Below are positions 49,901-59,717 of a DNA stretch of 64,000 bases, piece by piece. Source of the stretch: Liolophura sinensis (lineage: Eukaryota; Mollusca; Polyplacophora; Chitonida; Chitonidae). The stretch spans positions 24,663,385-24,727,384 of the forward strand of contig NC_088295.1 of the NCBI RefSeq assembly GCF_032854445.1, given 5' to 3'. The first letter of the stretch is position 1. Each line of letters opens with the position of its first letter. Under the pieces are notes generated by a model. It was not told the origin of the DNA. It saw only the letters and a program-made list of their open reading frames with translations, and ran no database searches. Both the position numbers and the translations under genes were made by a program.

Positions 49901-52900
49901 TGATAGTCCCCACATTCCCACACAATGTTCCATGTATTATCCTGCTGGCTCAAGAGTTTAAACCATGTTCAGTACATCTATGGGTTAGTAAACTGCTGAT
50001 AGTCCCCACAATCCCACACAGTGTTCCATGTATCATCCTGCTGGCTCAAGAGTTTATACCATGCTCAGTACATGTGTGTGTTTGTATCCCCTCATAGTCC
50101 CTACATCCTCACACAATGTTCCCTGTATCACCCTGCTGGCTGAAGAGTTTAAACCATGCTCAGTACATCTGTGGTTTAGTATCCTGCTAACAGTTCCCAC
50201 ATCCCCACACAATTTTTATGTGCAGGAATTTATGAACTTGACAATTCCCCACACAATTTTCCCTGTATCATCCTGCAGGCCCCAGAGTTTAAACCATGCT
50301 CAGTACATCTGTGGGCTAGCATCCTGGTGATAGTCCCCATATTCCCACACAATGTTCCATGTATCATCCTGCTGACTCAAGAGTTTAAACCATGTTCAGT
50401 ACATCTATGGGTTAGTAAACTGCTGATAGTCCCCACATTCCCACACAATGTTCCATGTATCACCCTGCTGGCTCAAGAGTTTAAACCATGTTCAGTACAT
50501 CTATGGGTTAGTATACTGCTGAAAATTCCCACATTCCCACACAATGTTCCGTGTATCACCCTGCTGGCTCAAGAGTTTAAACCATGTTCAGTACATCTGT
50601 AGGTTAGTAAACTGCTGATAGTCCCCACATTCCCACACAATGTTCCATGTATCACCCTGCTGGCTCAAGAGTTTAAACCATGTTCAGTACATCTATGGGT
50701 TAGTAAACTGCTGATAGTCCCCACATTCCCACACAATGTTCCATGTATCACCCTGCTGGCTCAAGAGTTTAAACCATGTTCAGTACATCTATGGGTTAGT
50801 AAACTGCTGATAGTCCCCACATTCCCACACAATGTTCCATGTATCACCCTGCTGGCTCAAGAGTTTAAACCATGTTCAGTACATCTATGGGTTAGTAAAC
50901 TGCTGATAGTCCCCACATTCCCACACAATGTTCCATGTATCACCCTGCTGGCTCAAGAGTTTAAACCATGTTCAGTACATCTATGGGTTAGTAAACTGCT
51001 GATAGTCCCCACATTCCCACACAATGTTCCATGTATCACCCTGCTGGCTCAAGAGTTTAAACCATGTTCAGTACATCTATGGGTTAGTAAACTGCTGATA
51101 GTCCCCACATTCCCACACAATGTTCCATGTGTCACCCTGCTGGCTGAAGAGTTCAAACCATGCTCAACACAGTTGTGGCTCAGGATCCCCTGATAGTCAC
51201 CACATCCCCACACAAGGTTCCACATATCTCCGTGCTGGCTCAAGAGTTTAAACCACACTTAGTACATCTGTGGCTCAGTATCCTCCTAACAGTTGACAAT
51301 AATGTTATGTTTTAATGCATTCATTCAAAATAAAGGAATGGATGATCTTATGAGGAAAATGAAAGTGTTCTGTTTATAATTATGAATTGCAGTACTTAGT
51401 GTTAATGGTGTGCTATAATATTGCAGATTTTGATTCTTTTCAGAATCCCTGTGATGACAAACGTCATATGGAGATCTGGTCTGTGAATAAAACTTGTGAT
51501 AAACTACCACGTTTTCTAGTCATAGGCCCACAGAAAACAGGTATGTTTTGTTGAACATTCTCTTGATGAGTAGAATAAGTTGATGATATCCCTTTTTATG
51601 TTGTGTGCATCAAGTTTGTTTGATGTGAATAGCATACAGTAAAATTGAAGACCCATTTGTTGTCTTAGTCAAAGAAAAGGCATCTGGATGAAAATTCTAA
51701 CTGCCCTATGGGAATTTGTTCTTTGATCGTGAAATGTAACCATTCAATGGTGATTGTCAAGTGTTTAAGTGAATAATATAGAAATGGAAAAAAGTTTCAT
51801 TTTGGGGGCATTTTTGCTACTATTTTGCATATTTTCCATTTAGCAATTGTGAGTTTTCAAAGGTTATGTCAGACGTGAATTGGTATGACCATTGCTACAA
51901 GTCTGGTACAGGGCCTGTACATAGGCCTATTCCCCACTTCCCTGTTCTTCACGTAAATTGTGTAGATTTACGCAAACTAACATTGGAGTACAGAAAACAA
52001 TAATAAGAAATATATCTGCCATGCTGCAGATGTGCTTAATGTATTATGTTTTGATTTACTTTTTCAGGCACTACAGCATTATATACATTCCTTGCCATGC
52101 ATCCAGCCATCCTCAGCAATTACAAAAGCCCAGAAACATTTGAGGAAGTTCAGTTTTTTAATGGGAAGAACTATTACAAAGGCCTTGACTGGTAAGACAT
52201 GTCAGATTGAAACGAATCTTCCTGTGGTTTAATAGCATTTCGTTTGTTTGGAGCACTGTGATCTATTGAAGAAATGTGTCCTAATAAAAATGTTACAACT
52301 TGACTACTTTGAATTTGATTTTTTCCTTTTTTAAATACTTCGTATCAGATTGCAATTTTGGTAATGTAACATGAAACTCTTGAAGCAAAGTAAGTGTGAT
52401 GTGATAAAGCGTGCCCTGCCCTGGCTGATGTACATGTGTAGCTTTACTCAGAAACGAAAATAGAAGAATATCTTTGTTGGGTGGTACATAAATGACAATA
52501 CAGGTGCATACGTAGGTGTGCACAGTTGAGCACCACTTTTTTGTGCTTATTTTATTTAATATCTGCATGTAATATTTAAATTTTCAGGTACATGAACTTT
52601 TTCCCAGTCCCAGAGAATGCTTCTGCCAAATTTTTGTTTGAAAAAAGTGCAACTTATTTTGACAACGATGTTGTTCCATTTCGGGCATACTCGCTGTTAC
52701 CAAAAGCAAAGCTGATAACTATTTTGATCAGCCCGGCCAAGCGTGCCTACTCTTGGTACCAGGTGAGATTATTCTCCTTGTGAGTCTCCATGCTGAATGC
52801 ATTATCATCAGGTTATGAAATGTGTGTTTTCATCACTGTAGATATTAATCAAAGTTGATTTGGAAAATGTTTTTCTTCACTAAGTCTTATAAATGCCTTA

Positions 52901-55290
52901 TACTGTAGATGAAATGGAAATTGGAAGGGCAACCATAAATGCATGGTTATTGGGCTAAACTAGCACTTTGTCAACTTTGAAGAAGGAATTTAATATTGAG
53001 TGTCATATTGCAGTTGACTTACGGTTTGGTAAACGAGGGTTTTATTGCTTTCATTCATGGCCAAGTCTAGCTGTCTGATCAGACACTGTCAATATTTGTC
53101 TATTCTTTCAGCTGTCAATCACATCTAATCAACACAGGTGTGAAAAAAGGGGACAAATAAGATTAAAATCGTTTAATTTTTTTAGAGTGTGCTTTCCACG
53201 GAAATAGAGTGATGTGCCCGAGAAGTTTGTTTTACATAAATATCTGATATAACATAATGGGACTTGATATGTTTGACATATTAAAGCACTTTTACTCTGA
53301 TCCACATCATACATTGATTTATGGAGTCATATTTTACATTTCTACATTTAATTTCTTCGCAGCATATGAGAGCACATGAAGACCCGACTGCTCTGAATTA
53401 CACATTCTATGAGATAATCACTGCCAATGACTTGTCGCCACGAGGCATGAGGGAACTCAAACACCGCTGTCTAAACCCTGGCATGTACGCGCATCACCTT
53501 GAGAAATGGCTGGATTATTACCCGGCCCGACAGGTCAGTTGTTAACTGTTCAAACTGTGATAACTCAGTGCACCTGTGACATACGGACACAGTTCATGTC
53601 TGGTGGATAGTTAACTCAGTCTCAGCTGGTGGTAAATCTAGATCAGGGACTGACAGCAGTATTAAAACTGACACTCAGTCCAACATATCTTGAGTAATGA
53701 GTTAATATTGAAAGTGGCATGTGAAAGTCAATACCAAAAGTGACATGTGTCTGATTAATCAATCCATTGCAGATTTTCATCATTGACGGGGAAATGTTGA
53801 AGAGAGACCCGGCACAAGTGATGACCAAAGTACAACGCTATCTTCACATCGAACCATTTGTAGATTACACTAGGAATTTAAGGTGAGATCAAGTTCGAGT
53901 TAAGTGGTCTCCAGCATGAATTGCTGATAGGCAATGCTTATTCTTATTCAATATCATGTGGATATTTCTCTCTCCAAATAGACTCCACAGTCTAATCGTC
54001 ATAATGAACTTATTGACCCAAATATGGATTATATCACATGTTATTAATATCCAGCAATGTAATGAAGGATTCCTTACGTCACATGGATTCCTCACAGATT
54101 ACATGGGTGCCACACCCATCCCTTGGGTTCCTCCCACACCACAAGGGTGCCTCACTTATTACATGGATTACTCACACGTCACATGGATTCTTCACACATC
54201 ATATCAATGCCTCACACATCACATGGATTCCTCACACATCACATGGATTCCTCACACATCACATGGATTCTTCACACATCATATCAATGCCTCACACATC
54301 ACATGGATTCCTCACCCATCACATGGATTCCTCACACATCACATGGATTCCTCACACATCACATGGATTCCTCACACATCAATGCCTCACACATCACATG
54401 GATTCCTCACCCATCACATGGATTCCTCACACATCACATGGATTCCTCACACATCACATGGATTCCTCACACATCATATCAATGCCTCACACATCACATG
54501 GATTCCTCACACATCATATAAATGCCTCACACGTCACATGGATGCCTCACACATCTCATGAGTTCCTGACACAACACATGTTTTTTTTATACATCATATG
54601 GATTCCTCACTACAAGCATACCTTATCTCAAATAACCATTCCTCACTTCTGATATAATTCGTTTATATGTACCCCTAACTTTTATTTGTCACTTCAGACA
54701 TTTTCATGTACATTATTTCAAAAGGCATATTACGGTAATATTTATGAATTGTATGGTAATGATTTATCTTTGCAGAAAAACAATGCCAAATTTTGTGTTT
54801 TTGCCAGCCATTGAGTTAACTTATATTAGTGTTAGTAGAATCAATTCCATTATGCATTTATAAGGCCACAAGGAAGCCTAATTAGCTATTAAGAAGCCTG
54901 ACTACCCTAGGTGACTGGGACTTTAGGGTTTGTGAACAGTTTTCAGCTTTCTTCTTGGCTGAGAAGAGACGCAGGTAGTGGTGACTTTCTCTTTTATAAC
55001 TATATGCCTTATGAACCAGGAAGGACAATATTATTTGAATGACCTGACGGAGTGTGGCTTTCTATTACAGGTATGATGCTTCCAAAGGCTTCTTCTGCCA
55101 GATTGTGAATGAAGACAAGACAAAATGTTTGGGTCGCAGCAAAGGTCGCTCTTACCCGCCAATGGATGGCCGAGCCGAAACCTTTCTCCAGCGCTTCTAC
55201 AGACGCCACAATGTTGTACTGTCTAAACTCCTGTCTCATTTGAACCAGCCTATACCACAGTGGCTTCGAGAGGACTTGAACCAAGTATAG
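38175..55290 (+). CDS. NDST: Heparan sulfate N-deacetylase/N-sulfotransferase (bifunctional, Golgi)
   Basis: Exons: 38175-39206, 40030-40156, one of 45191-45306 or 45932-46047, then 47153-47338, 47494-47622, 47755-47937, 51444-51540, 52068-52191, 52588-52762, 53363-53533, 53773-53882 and 55071-55290. All are GT-AG with matching phases, giving 889 residues (vertebrate NDST1 is 882). ATG 38,175 has A at -3. The enzyme removes acetyl from GlcNAc of heparan sulfate and N-sulfates it with PAPS. Visible: an N-terminal type II anchor (residues about 31-52), CE4-like DVDD (325-328), HxxxH (397/401 in either alternative exon), the PAPS 5'-binding loop GPQKTGTTAL with Lys622, Glu650, the 3'-phosphate segment [14 protein letters not shown], and the Cys826/Cys836 pair near the C terminus. 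By position these match the catalytic Lys, the catalytic Glu and the disulfide of NDST1. Both activities look intact. Confidence 0.95.
39207..40029 (+). other. NDST intron 1 (after first coding exon)
   Basis: Phase-0 intron with GTAAAT donor and TGCTTTAG acceptor. Nothing else is recognisable. Confidence 0.7.
41443..41630 (+). repeat. Unclassified interspersed repeat, copy 1
   Basis: AAGTGCATTTTTAGAGG, TTTTTCCAGTAG, and AGAACTCTCAGAATC followed by TTAGTCATGGA occur in the same order as in 55,965-56,310. No terminal inverted repeats or coding capacity were seen. Confidence 0.6.
42712..42830 (+). repeat. Diverged SINE family A fragment
   Basis: Recognisable by TGGTTTCCTCCCTCCTTAAT, GCTGGCAACCATTG, TATAAGTGAAATAATATT and a terminal AATGAATAAAT. 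It is strongly decayed. Confidence 0.55.
45191..45306 (+). CDS. NDST: NDST alternative exon 3a (N-deacetylase HxxxH segment)
   Basis: 116 bp, preceded by TTGTTTTGCAG and followed by GTAACT, phase 1 in and phase 0 out. It encodes 39 residues (387-425, counting the split Glu codon), starting [20 protein letters not shown] and ending QFAK. The HMWRH (HxxxH) pair matches the family segment F-x-H-M-W-x-H-x-Q-P-H. It is a paralogue of exon 3b 626 bp downstream: same length, same phases, 17 of 39 residues identical. It has Phe-Trp-Trp-Phe and Met after the first His, as in other NDSTs. Confidence 0.9.
45932..46047 (+). CDS. NDST: NDST alternative exon 3b (N-deacetylase HxxxH segment)
   Basis: 116 bp, preceded by TTCTTATTGCGCAG and followed by GTATAT, phase 1 in and phase 0 out. 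It encodes [20 protein letters not shown] onward to ANFAK. It keeps the HxxxH pair (DHTWSH) and the QPHL found in other NDSTs, while the flanking residues differ from exon 3a (Phe-His-Trp-Phe-Asp against Phe-Trp-Trp-Phe-Cys). No stop or damaged splice site is present, so it appears functional. Splicing 3a to 3b directly puts 3b in the wrong frame and meets TAA after 19 codons. Confidence 0.88.
46817..46910 (+). repeat. Decayed SINE family A 3' end
   Basis: CTGGTTTCTCCCACTGTAAT, then GTAAAATATCCCTGAGTATG and ACCAATCAAATCAATTC are recognisable family blocks. It is immediately followed by the TA/TG microsatellite. Confidence 0.55.
46922..47011. repeat. Compound (TA)n-(TG)n microsatellite
   Basis: A pure alternating TA tract of about 50 bp followed, after ATGTATGTAG, by a TG tract of about 20 bp. 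Such tracts are length-polymorphic and assembly-sensitive. Confidence 0.9.
48265..51292. repeat. 96-bp minisatellite, about 30 units, inside an NDST intron
   Basis: The unit runs TAGTCCCCACATTCCCACAC, AATGTTCCATGTATCACCCT, GCTGGCTCAAGAGTTTAAAC, CATGTTCAGTACATCTATGG, GTTAGTAAACTGCTGA. The period is 96 bp, measured between TAGTAAACTG at 50,701 and at 50,797. The last half-dozen units (about 50,560-51,130) are almost identical and the 5' units are more varied. Three units carry an extra block of about 45 bp (TTATGTGCAGGAATTTATG) near 48.6, 49.5 and 50.2 kb. Because 96 is divisible by 3 and the unit lacks stops in some frames, long open frames arise on both strands. They are not genes. The array lies in the phase-0 intron between 47,938 and 51,443. 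Confidence 0.95.
54060..54612. repeat. 20-bp minisatellite, about 25 units, in the last NDST intron
   Basis: The unit is ACATGGATTCCTCACACATC, with variants that insert ATCAATGCCTCACAC or ATATCAATGCC. It lies between exons ending 53,882 and starting 55,071. The 20-bp unit is open in all three forward frames and each frame cycles through the same 20-residue repeat, producing three overlapping frames (53,956-54,561, 54,038-54,652, 54,123-54,521) that are artefacts. Confidence 0.93.
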
Positions 55291-55890
55291 TGTATGTGTG
55301 AACATTGTATCAAGAACAGGCCATCATTTGTGTGTGTGTTACTGAGTGGCTAGTCTGGTTGCTATGATGTACATGTACATATTGATGGAGTATATGTGTG
55401 AACAGTGTACCAAGAACAGGCCATCATTGGTGTGTGTACTACTGAGTGGATAGCCTGGGTGCTATGATGTACATGTACATATTGATGGAGTATATGTGTG
55501 AAGTGTACCAAGAACAGGCCATCATTTGTGTGTGTGCTACTGAGTGGATAGCCTGGGTGCTATGATGTACATGTACATATTGATGGAGTATATGTGTGAA
55601 CAGTGTACCAAGAACAGGCCATCATTGGTGTGTGTGCTACTGAGTGGATAGCCTGGGTGCTATGATGTACATGTACATATTGATGGAGTATATGTGTGAA
55701 CAGTGTACCAAGAACAGGCCATCATTTGTGTGTGTGCTACTGAGTGGATAGCCTGGGTGCTATGATGTACATGTACATATTGATGGAGTATATGTGTGAA
55801 CAGTGTACCAAGAACAGGCCATCATTGGTGTGTGTGCTACTGAGTGGGTAGTCTGGGTGCTATGATGTACATGTACATGTTGATGGAGTG
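55286..55890. repeat. 100-bp minisatellite starting at the NDST stop codon (3' UTR)
   Basis: About six units. ATTGATGGAG recurs at 55,381, 55,481, 55,579, 55,679 and 55,779, with GTTGATGGAG at 55,879, so the period is 100 bp (one unit is 98). Each unit has GTGTACCAAGAACAGGCCATC, CTACTGAGTGGATAGCC (approximate) and the palindrome ATGTACATGTACAT. The first, most diverged unit begins at the terminal Val-stop codons of NDST (GTATAG). The array therefore probably lies in the mature 3' UTR. Confidence 0.9.
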
Positions 55891-55964
55891 TATGTGTCTA
55901 TATGTGTTACTGGTGGAATGTGATGCTGTCCAATGAACACACTCATTGTGTTTGCTCTAAAAAC

Positions 55965-56310
55965 TCGCCAGAAGAAGTGCATTTTTAGAGGTAAATAAGC
56001 ATCATAAAATGATACGTTTTATTTTTCCAGTAGGTCTGCCAGCAACCTGTGGATGGTCGTTGGTTTCGCTTGGGCTCTGCCCATATTTTACCCACCATAA
56101 TGCTGGCTACTGTCATATAAATGAAATATACTTGAACATAGCATAAAACACCAATCAAACAGTTAAATAAAAAATATTCCAGTAGGATACATGTACCTCT
56201 ATCGTACCTTCCAAAGATATCTGAAAGCACCTTCCTAAAGAGTATTAAGCAGAACTCTCAGAATCAGGCCAAAATGAGTATCTTAGTCATGGAGAAAGGT
56301 TTAGGTCATA
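55965..56310 (+). repeat. Unclassified interspersed repeat, copy 2, split by a SINE
   Basis: Shares AAGTGCATTTTTAGAGG, TTTTTCCAGTAGG, AGAACTCTCAGAATC and TTAGTCATGGA with 41,443-41,630 in the same order. A SINE at 56,035-56,176 interrupts it. The left and right parts together correspond to the uninterrupted copy. Confidence 0.6.
56035..56176 (+). repeat. 5'-truncated SINE A nested in another repeat, with 10-bp target-site duplication
   Basis: The SINE body starts at TCTGCCAGCAACCTGTGG and ends in ACACCAATCAAACAGTTAAA plus an A-rich tail. TTCCAGTAGG flanks it perfectly at 56,025-56,034 and 56,177-56,186. The other copy of the host repeat (41,443-41,630) has this site once, so the empty site is known. 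Confidence 0.88.
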
Positions 56311-57299
56311 TACAGTATGTGTACCAGGGGTGGCCTTTGCTGTTCACATTTGTTGAATGTATCATACATTTGTTACGCTACCTGAGTAAGTGTATGTATC
56401 TGGGTACACATGTCTCATCTTGTTGTGTTTACAGCTCACAGTGGGTGCCACTCTGTGACAACTGCTGTAAACATCAGCTTTCTACTAAATCTTTATCGAT
56501 TTATGTGAGTTGGGGTCTTACAAGAACTGTTGCTGCACTGATTTTATGAATGTACAGATTCTGCATTTCGAACATTAACCATCTCATGTGAAGGTCATGG
56601 AGCATGAAGTTTTCTCTTAGTATGAAATTGGTGGGGAATTTTGAGCTGACTGCAGGCCTGAGAGTGCTTTGAAAATTGAATACTGTAGTGTTGCCAAATT
56701 GAAATACACAAAAACTCATCAAATCAATCTGATGGTTTCACAGTTCTCCTAACAATTTCTTAATCACTTATTGACATGGCTGCCAGTACTGTATGTATGA
56801 CGTTAGACTACATGTACATGTAGTCAGTTATTTTTGAAATCGTCATGGTTTAAGTTATGTTTTTCTCAGGGTTGATCGACAATGTTTCGCCCTCCTATTG
56901 AAGACATTGACGTGTTACTGTGACTTACAGTTGTACAAAAAATCAAAAATTATTTAACTACGCTGTATCTTTAAAATTTATTAAAATCTGTACTAAAGTG
57001 TTCTCAGGGCCGAATCCCTCTTACTGTCAGGCCAGTTATAGACTTGTAGATAGGCCTAAATTATTAATACTGCCAGCTTTGACCAAATAACCTTATGACG
57101 TGAACTCCTAAACATATATCAAGAGCGAACACTCTGTCAACCCAAGTAAAAGACTGTATGTATATGATTCTGACTAAACCCTGGTTGGCAGAGAGAAAAG
57201 GATTGATCCAGTGCTAACTGTAACACAGTGTAGTGCAGTTAGTCATTGATGCACTAGTACATGTACACCAAATGGTTCCAGCAGATATGTACATGTATG
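56311..57299. other. Non-coding stretch downstream of NDST
   Basis: CpG-poor sequence without a gene. It may belong to a long NDST 3' UTR. I see no clear polyadenylation signal that settles where the transcript ends. Confidence 0.35.
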
Positions 57300-57305
57300 C
57301 ATTGT

Positions 57306-58770
57306 AGGAACTCAATCACCCAGTGGTTGTCCATGCCACAGTGGAATTCACTTGTGACTATAAAATACATGTATGTTACATGTACAACTATGGCTGAATG
57401 ATATCTGAATGTTGGGTATGTAAGTGAATAATAAAAGCAATTTTAGTTTATAAAAATCAAACTACAGATTTGTTCAAAATATATATGTATGTGTATATTT
57501 GTTTTAAAATGTACACATTACATGTATTACAAAACTTCAGACTGACATACAACTTTATCCCTCAGGTGACAGAGGGGTATTTCTGTGTGTGAACAGTACT
57601 TCTTTTGTATAACTCAATGTGGTTTATGTTTTGTGATGAATTTTCAAATCTTGATGTACAAATGTCCATAGCTGCCTCAAACCTCCATGACTTCTTATTA
57701 GCAAGCGATATTGTAACTCCGGTCATAGCTGCTGGTTACATTTTCAGAAGATCAGAACAGCAGTTTACCTGGAAAAACATAGTTCTCCATTTTCTTTACT
57801 AATATTCATGTTAGACTGATGCATGTGAGTTGCAGTAAATGTTTAAATATCACATTGGTGACTGGAGCATGTAATTCTATTTGATTCAGGCCCTGTTTAG
57901 TCGCCTCACAACTGTTTCATATTCAAGGCTACACAGTCAGTGAAGAAGAATTAATAGCAATGCAAATATTTGCTTTAGAAGATGGGCAACTTTCACAAAA
58001 CTTCGTATGTCTCATTTATCGTAACTTTTTTTGCAAAATACGTCAATGTTATAGTTCATTAAAGCGACACTATTTACAAGAAAAGTTACAAAAAATTGAC
58101 TTACAAAGTTTCGTGAAAGTATTCCCAGAGTTTTTTGCAAAACATTTTGAAATCATCTTGTCTCTCACAGAACGGTTTTACACTCAATAACACTAAAGCA
58201 AATGATAGCAATATTAGAAAAGTTGTCGATCTAGAAATGATCAGAAGTTGTCATCAGTGGTGGTCGATATATTTTCACTACCTTTTAGCTCAGTTTGAAC
58301 GGGATTGTAGGAACTCAATCACCCAGTGGTTGTCCATGCCACAGTGGAATTCACTTGTGACTATAAAATACATGTATGTTACATGTACAACTATGGCTGA
58401 ATGATATCTGAATGTTGGGCATGTAAGTGAATAATTAAAGCATTTTTAGTTTATAAAAATCAAACTACAGATTTGTTCAAAATATATATGTATGTGTATA
58501 TTTGTTTTAAAATGTACACATAACATGCATTACAAAACTTCAGACTGACACAACTTTATCAACAAAGTTTTGTGGAAGTATTCCCAGAGTTCTTAGCACA
58601 ACATGTTGAAATTATCTTGTCTCTCACAGAATGGTTTTACTTTCAGTAACACTAAAGCAAATGAGAGCAATATTAGAAAAGTTGTCAATCTAGAAATGGT
58701 CACAAGTTGTCATCAGTGGTGGGCGATATATTTTCACTACCTTTTAGCTCAGTTTGAACGGTGGAAATGC
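57306..58770 (+). repeat. Local segmental duplication (A1-X-B1-A2-B2)
   Basis: Block A (AGGAACTCAATCACCCAGTG through to CAAAACTTCAGACTGACA) occurs at about 57,306-57,556 and 58,309-58,554. Block B (AAGTATTCCCAGAGTT through AGCTCAGTTTGAACGG) occurs at about 58,100-58,303 and 58,565-58,764. Between A1 and B1 is about 530 bp of X (57,560-58,090) that is missing between A2 and B2. Copies are over 90% alike by eye. Either X was inserted in the first copy or deleted from the second. Confidence 0.85.
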
Positions 58771-59442
58771 CTGTTGTAACATTCAGAATTGTCAGGAATA
58801 ATTTAGCCATTTGAAGACCATGTTTATAAATTTTGGCATAAATTTACATGAACAAAATCGTGTGTATTAGATTGTGGTGGAAGAAACATAAAAAATTTTT
58901 GAAATAGAATAATGGGGAATTTCTGTTCATTCTCCAGTGGTTAATATTTGTATATTGGGAATAATTTCGTAACAAATTAAACTAATATAGTTTCACTAGT
59001 GCCAGCCTTTACTTTTATATCTTGTCTCCTACACTAGTGTTGTTGACTGTAGCTGTCACATATTATACAAGTATATTTATGTTCCTAAACCAAAATAAAC
59101 TATTTTCAACTCTAGCACCCTGTATTTTATTCGTTGATTGATTCTGAAAGAGTTACCCAAGTATACATGGTCATAGTTATTCAACTCATTATAGGTCTAC
59201 CATCCCAATAACTCACAGAGAATTTTTTTTTTTTTTTTTTGATTCTTCAGTACATCAACTGCGTACATGTATTACCATGTCACTTAGTGGTTGACAGCTC
59301 TTGCATAGCTTTTTTGGTGGTCATTTTCTCCGGGCATTCCGGTTTCTGCCTCCCATAAACCTGTCACACGCCTTCTACATGTACCTATATGGGAAGAATA
59401 CTTGATCACGACGTTAAACACCAATCAGTAAATCAGGTGAAC
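58771..59442. other. Non-coding stretch with poly-T tract
   Basis: Contains AATAAA at about 59,093, one possible distal end for NDST transcripts, and a poly-T run at about 59,223-59,240. A short GACGTTAAACACCAATCAGT near 59,411 resembles a SINE tail. No gene is seen. Confidence 0.4.
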
Positions 59443-59455
59443 GTCTTGAAGTTCG

Positions 59456-59704
59456 GCTCAGTTGGTTAGCGCGCTAGCGCAGCGTAATGATCCAGGAGAC
59501 TCTCACCAATGCGGCCGCTGTGAGTTCAAGTCTAGCTCATGCTGGCTTCCTCTCCAGCCGTACGTGGGAAAGTCTGCCAGCAACCTGCGGGTGGTCGTAG
59601 GTTTCCCCCGGGTTCTACCCGGTTTCCTCCCACCACAATGCTGGCCGCCGTGGTATAAGTGAAATATTTTTGAGTACGGCGTAAAACACCAATCAAATAA
59701 ATAA
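59456..59704 (+). repeat. Full-length tRNA-derived SINE A with 13-bp target-site duplication
   Basis: Best-preserved copy here. The tRNA-like head starts GCTCAGTTGGTTAGCGCGC (A box) with B box GTGAGTTCAAGTCTAG about 55 bp on, then a body including GGCCGCCGTGGTATAAGTG and tail CAATCAAATAAATA. GTCTTGAAGTTCG (59,443-59,455) and GTCTTGAGGTTCG (59,705-59,717) flank it with one mismatch. Its CpGs are largely intact, consistent with youth or an unmethylated location. Confidence 0.92.
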
Positions 59705-59717
59705 GTCTTGAGGTTCG

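Noticed and set aside
48450-50602. Series of open frames with a [10 protein letters not shown]-type repeat
   Set aside because: They are translations of the 96-bp intronic minisatellite. There is no start context, the frames break between units, and the array sits between two well-defined NDST exons.
48265-51292. CRISPR-like regular repeat array
   Set aside because: The repeats are contiguous, 96 bp, without unique spacers, in a eukaryotic intron.
53956-54652. Three overlapping 130-200 codon forward frames rich in His, Ser, Thr
   Set aside because: All three forward frames of a 20-bp tandem repeat are open, so this is low-complexity sequence, not a gene.
59343-59440. Additional SINE tail (GACGTTAAACACCAATCAGT)
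   Set aside because: Too short and diverged to assign to family A or B with confidence.
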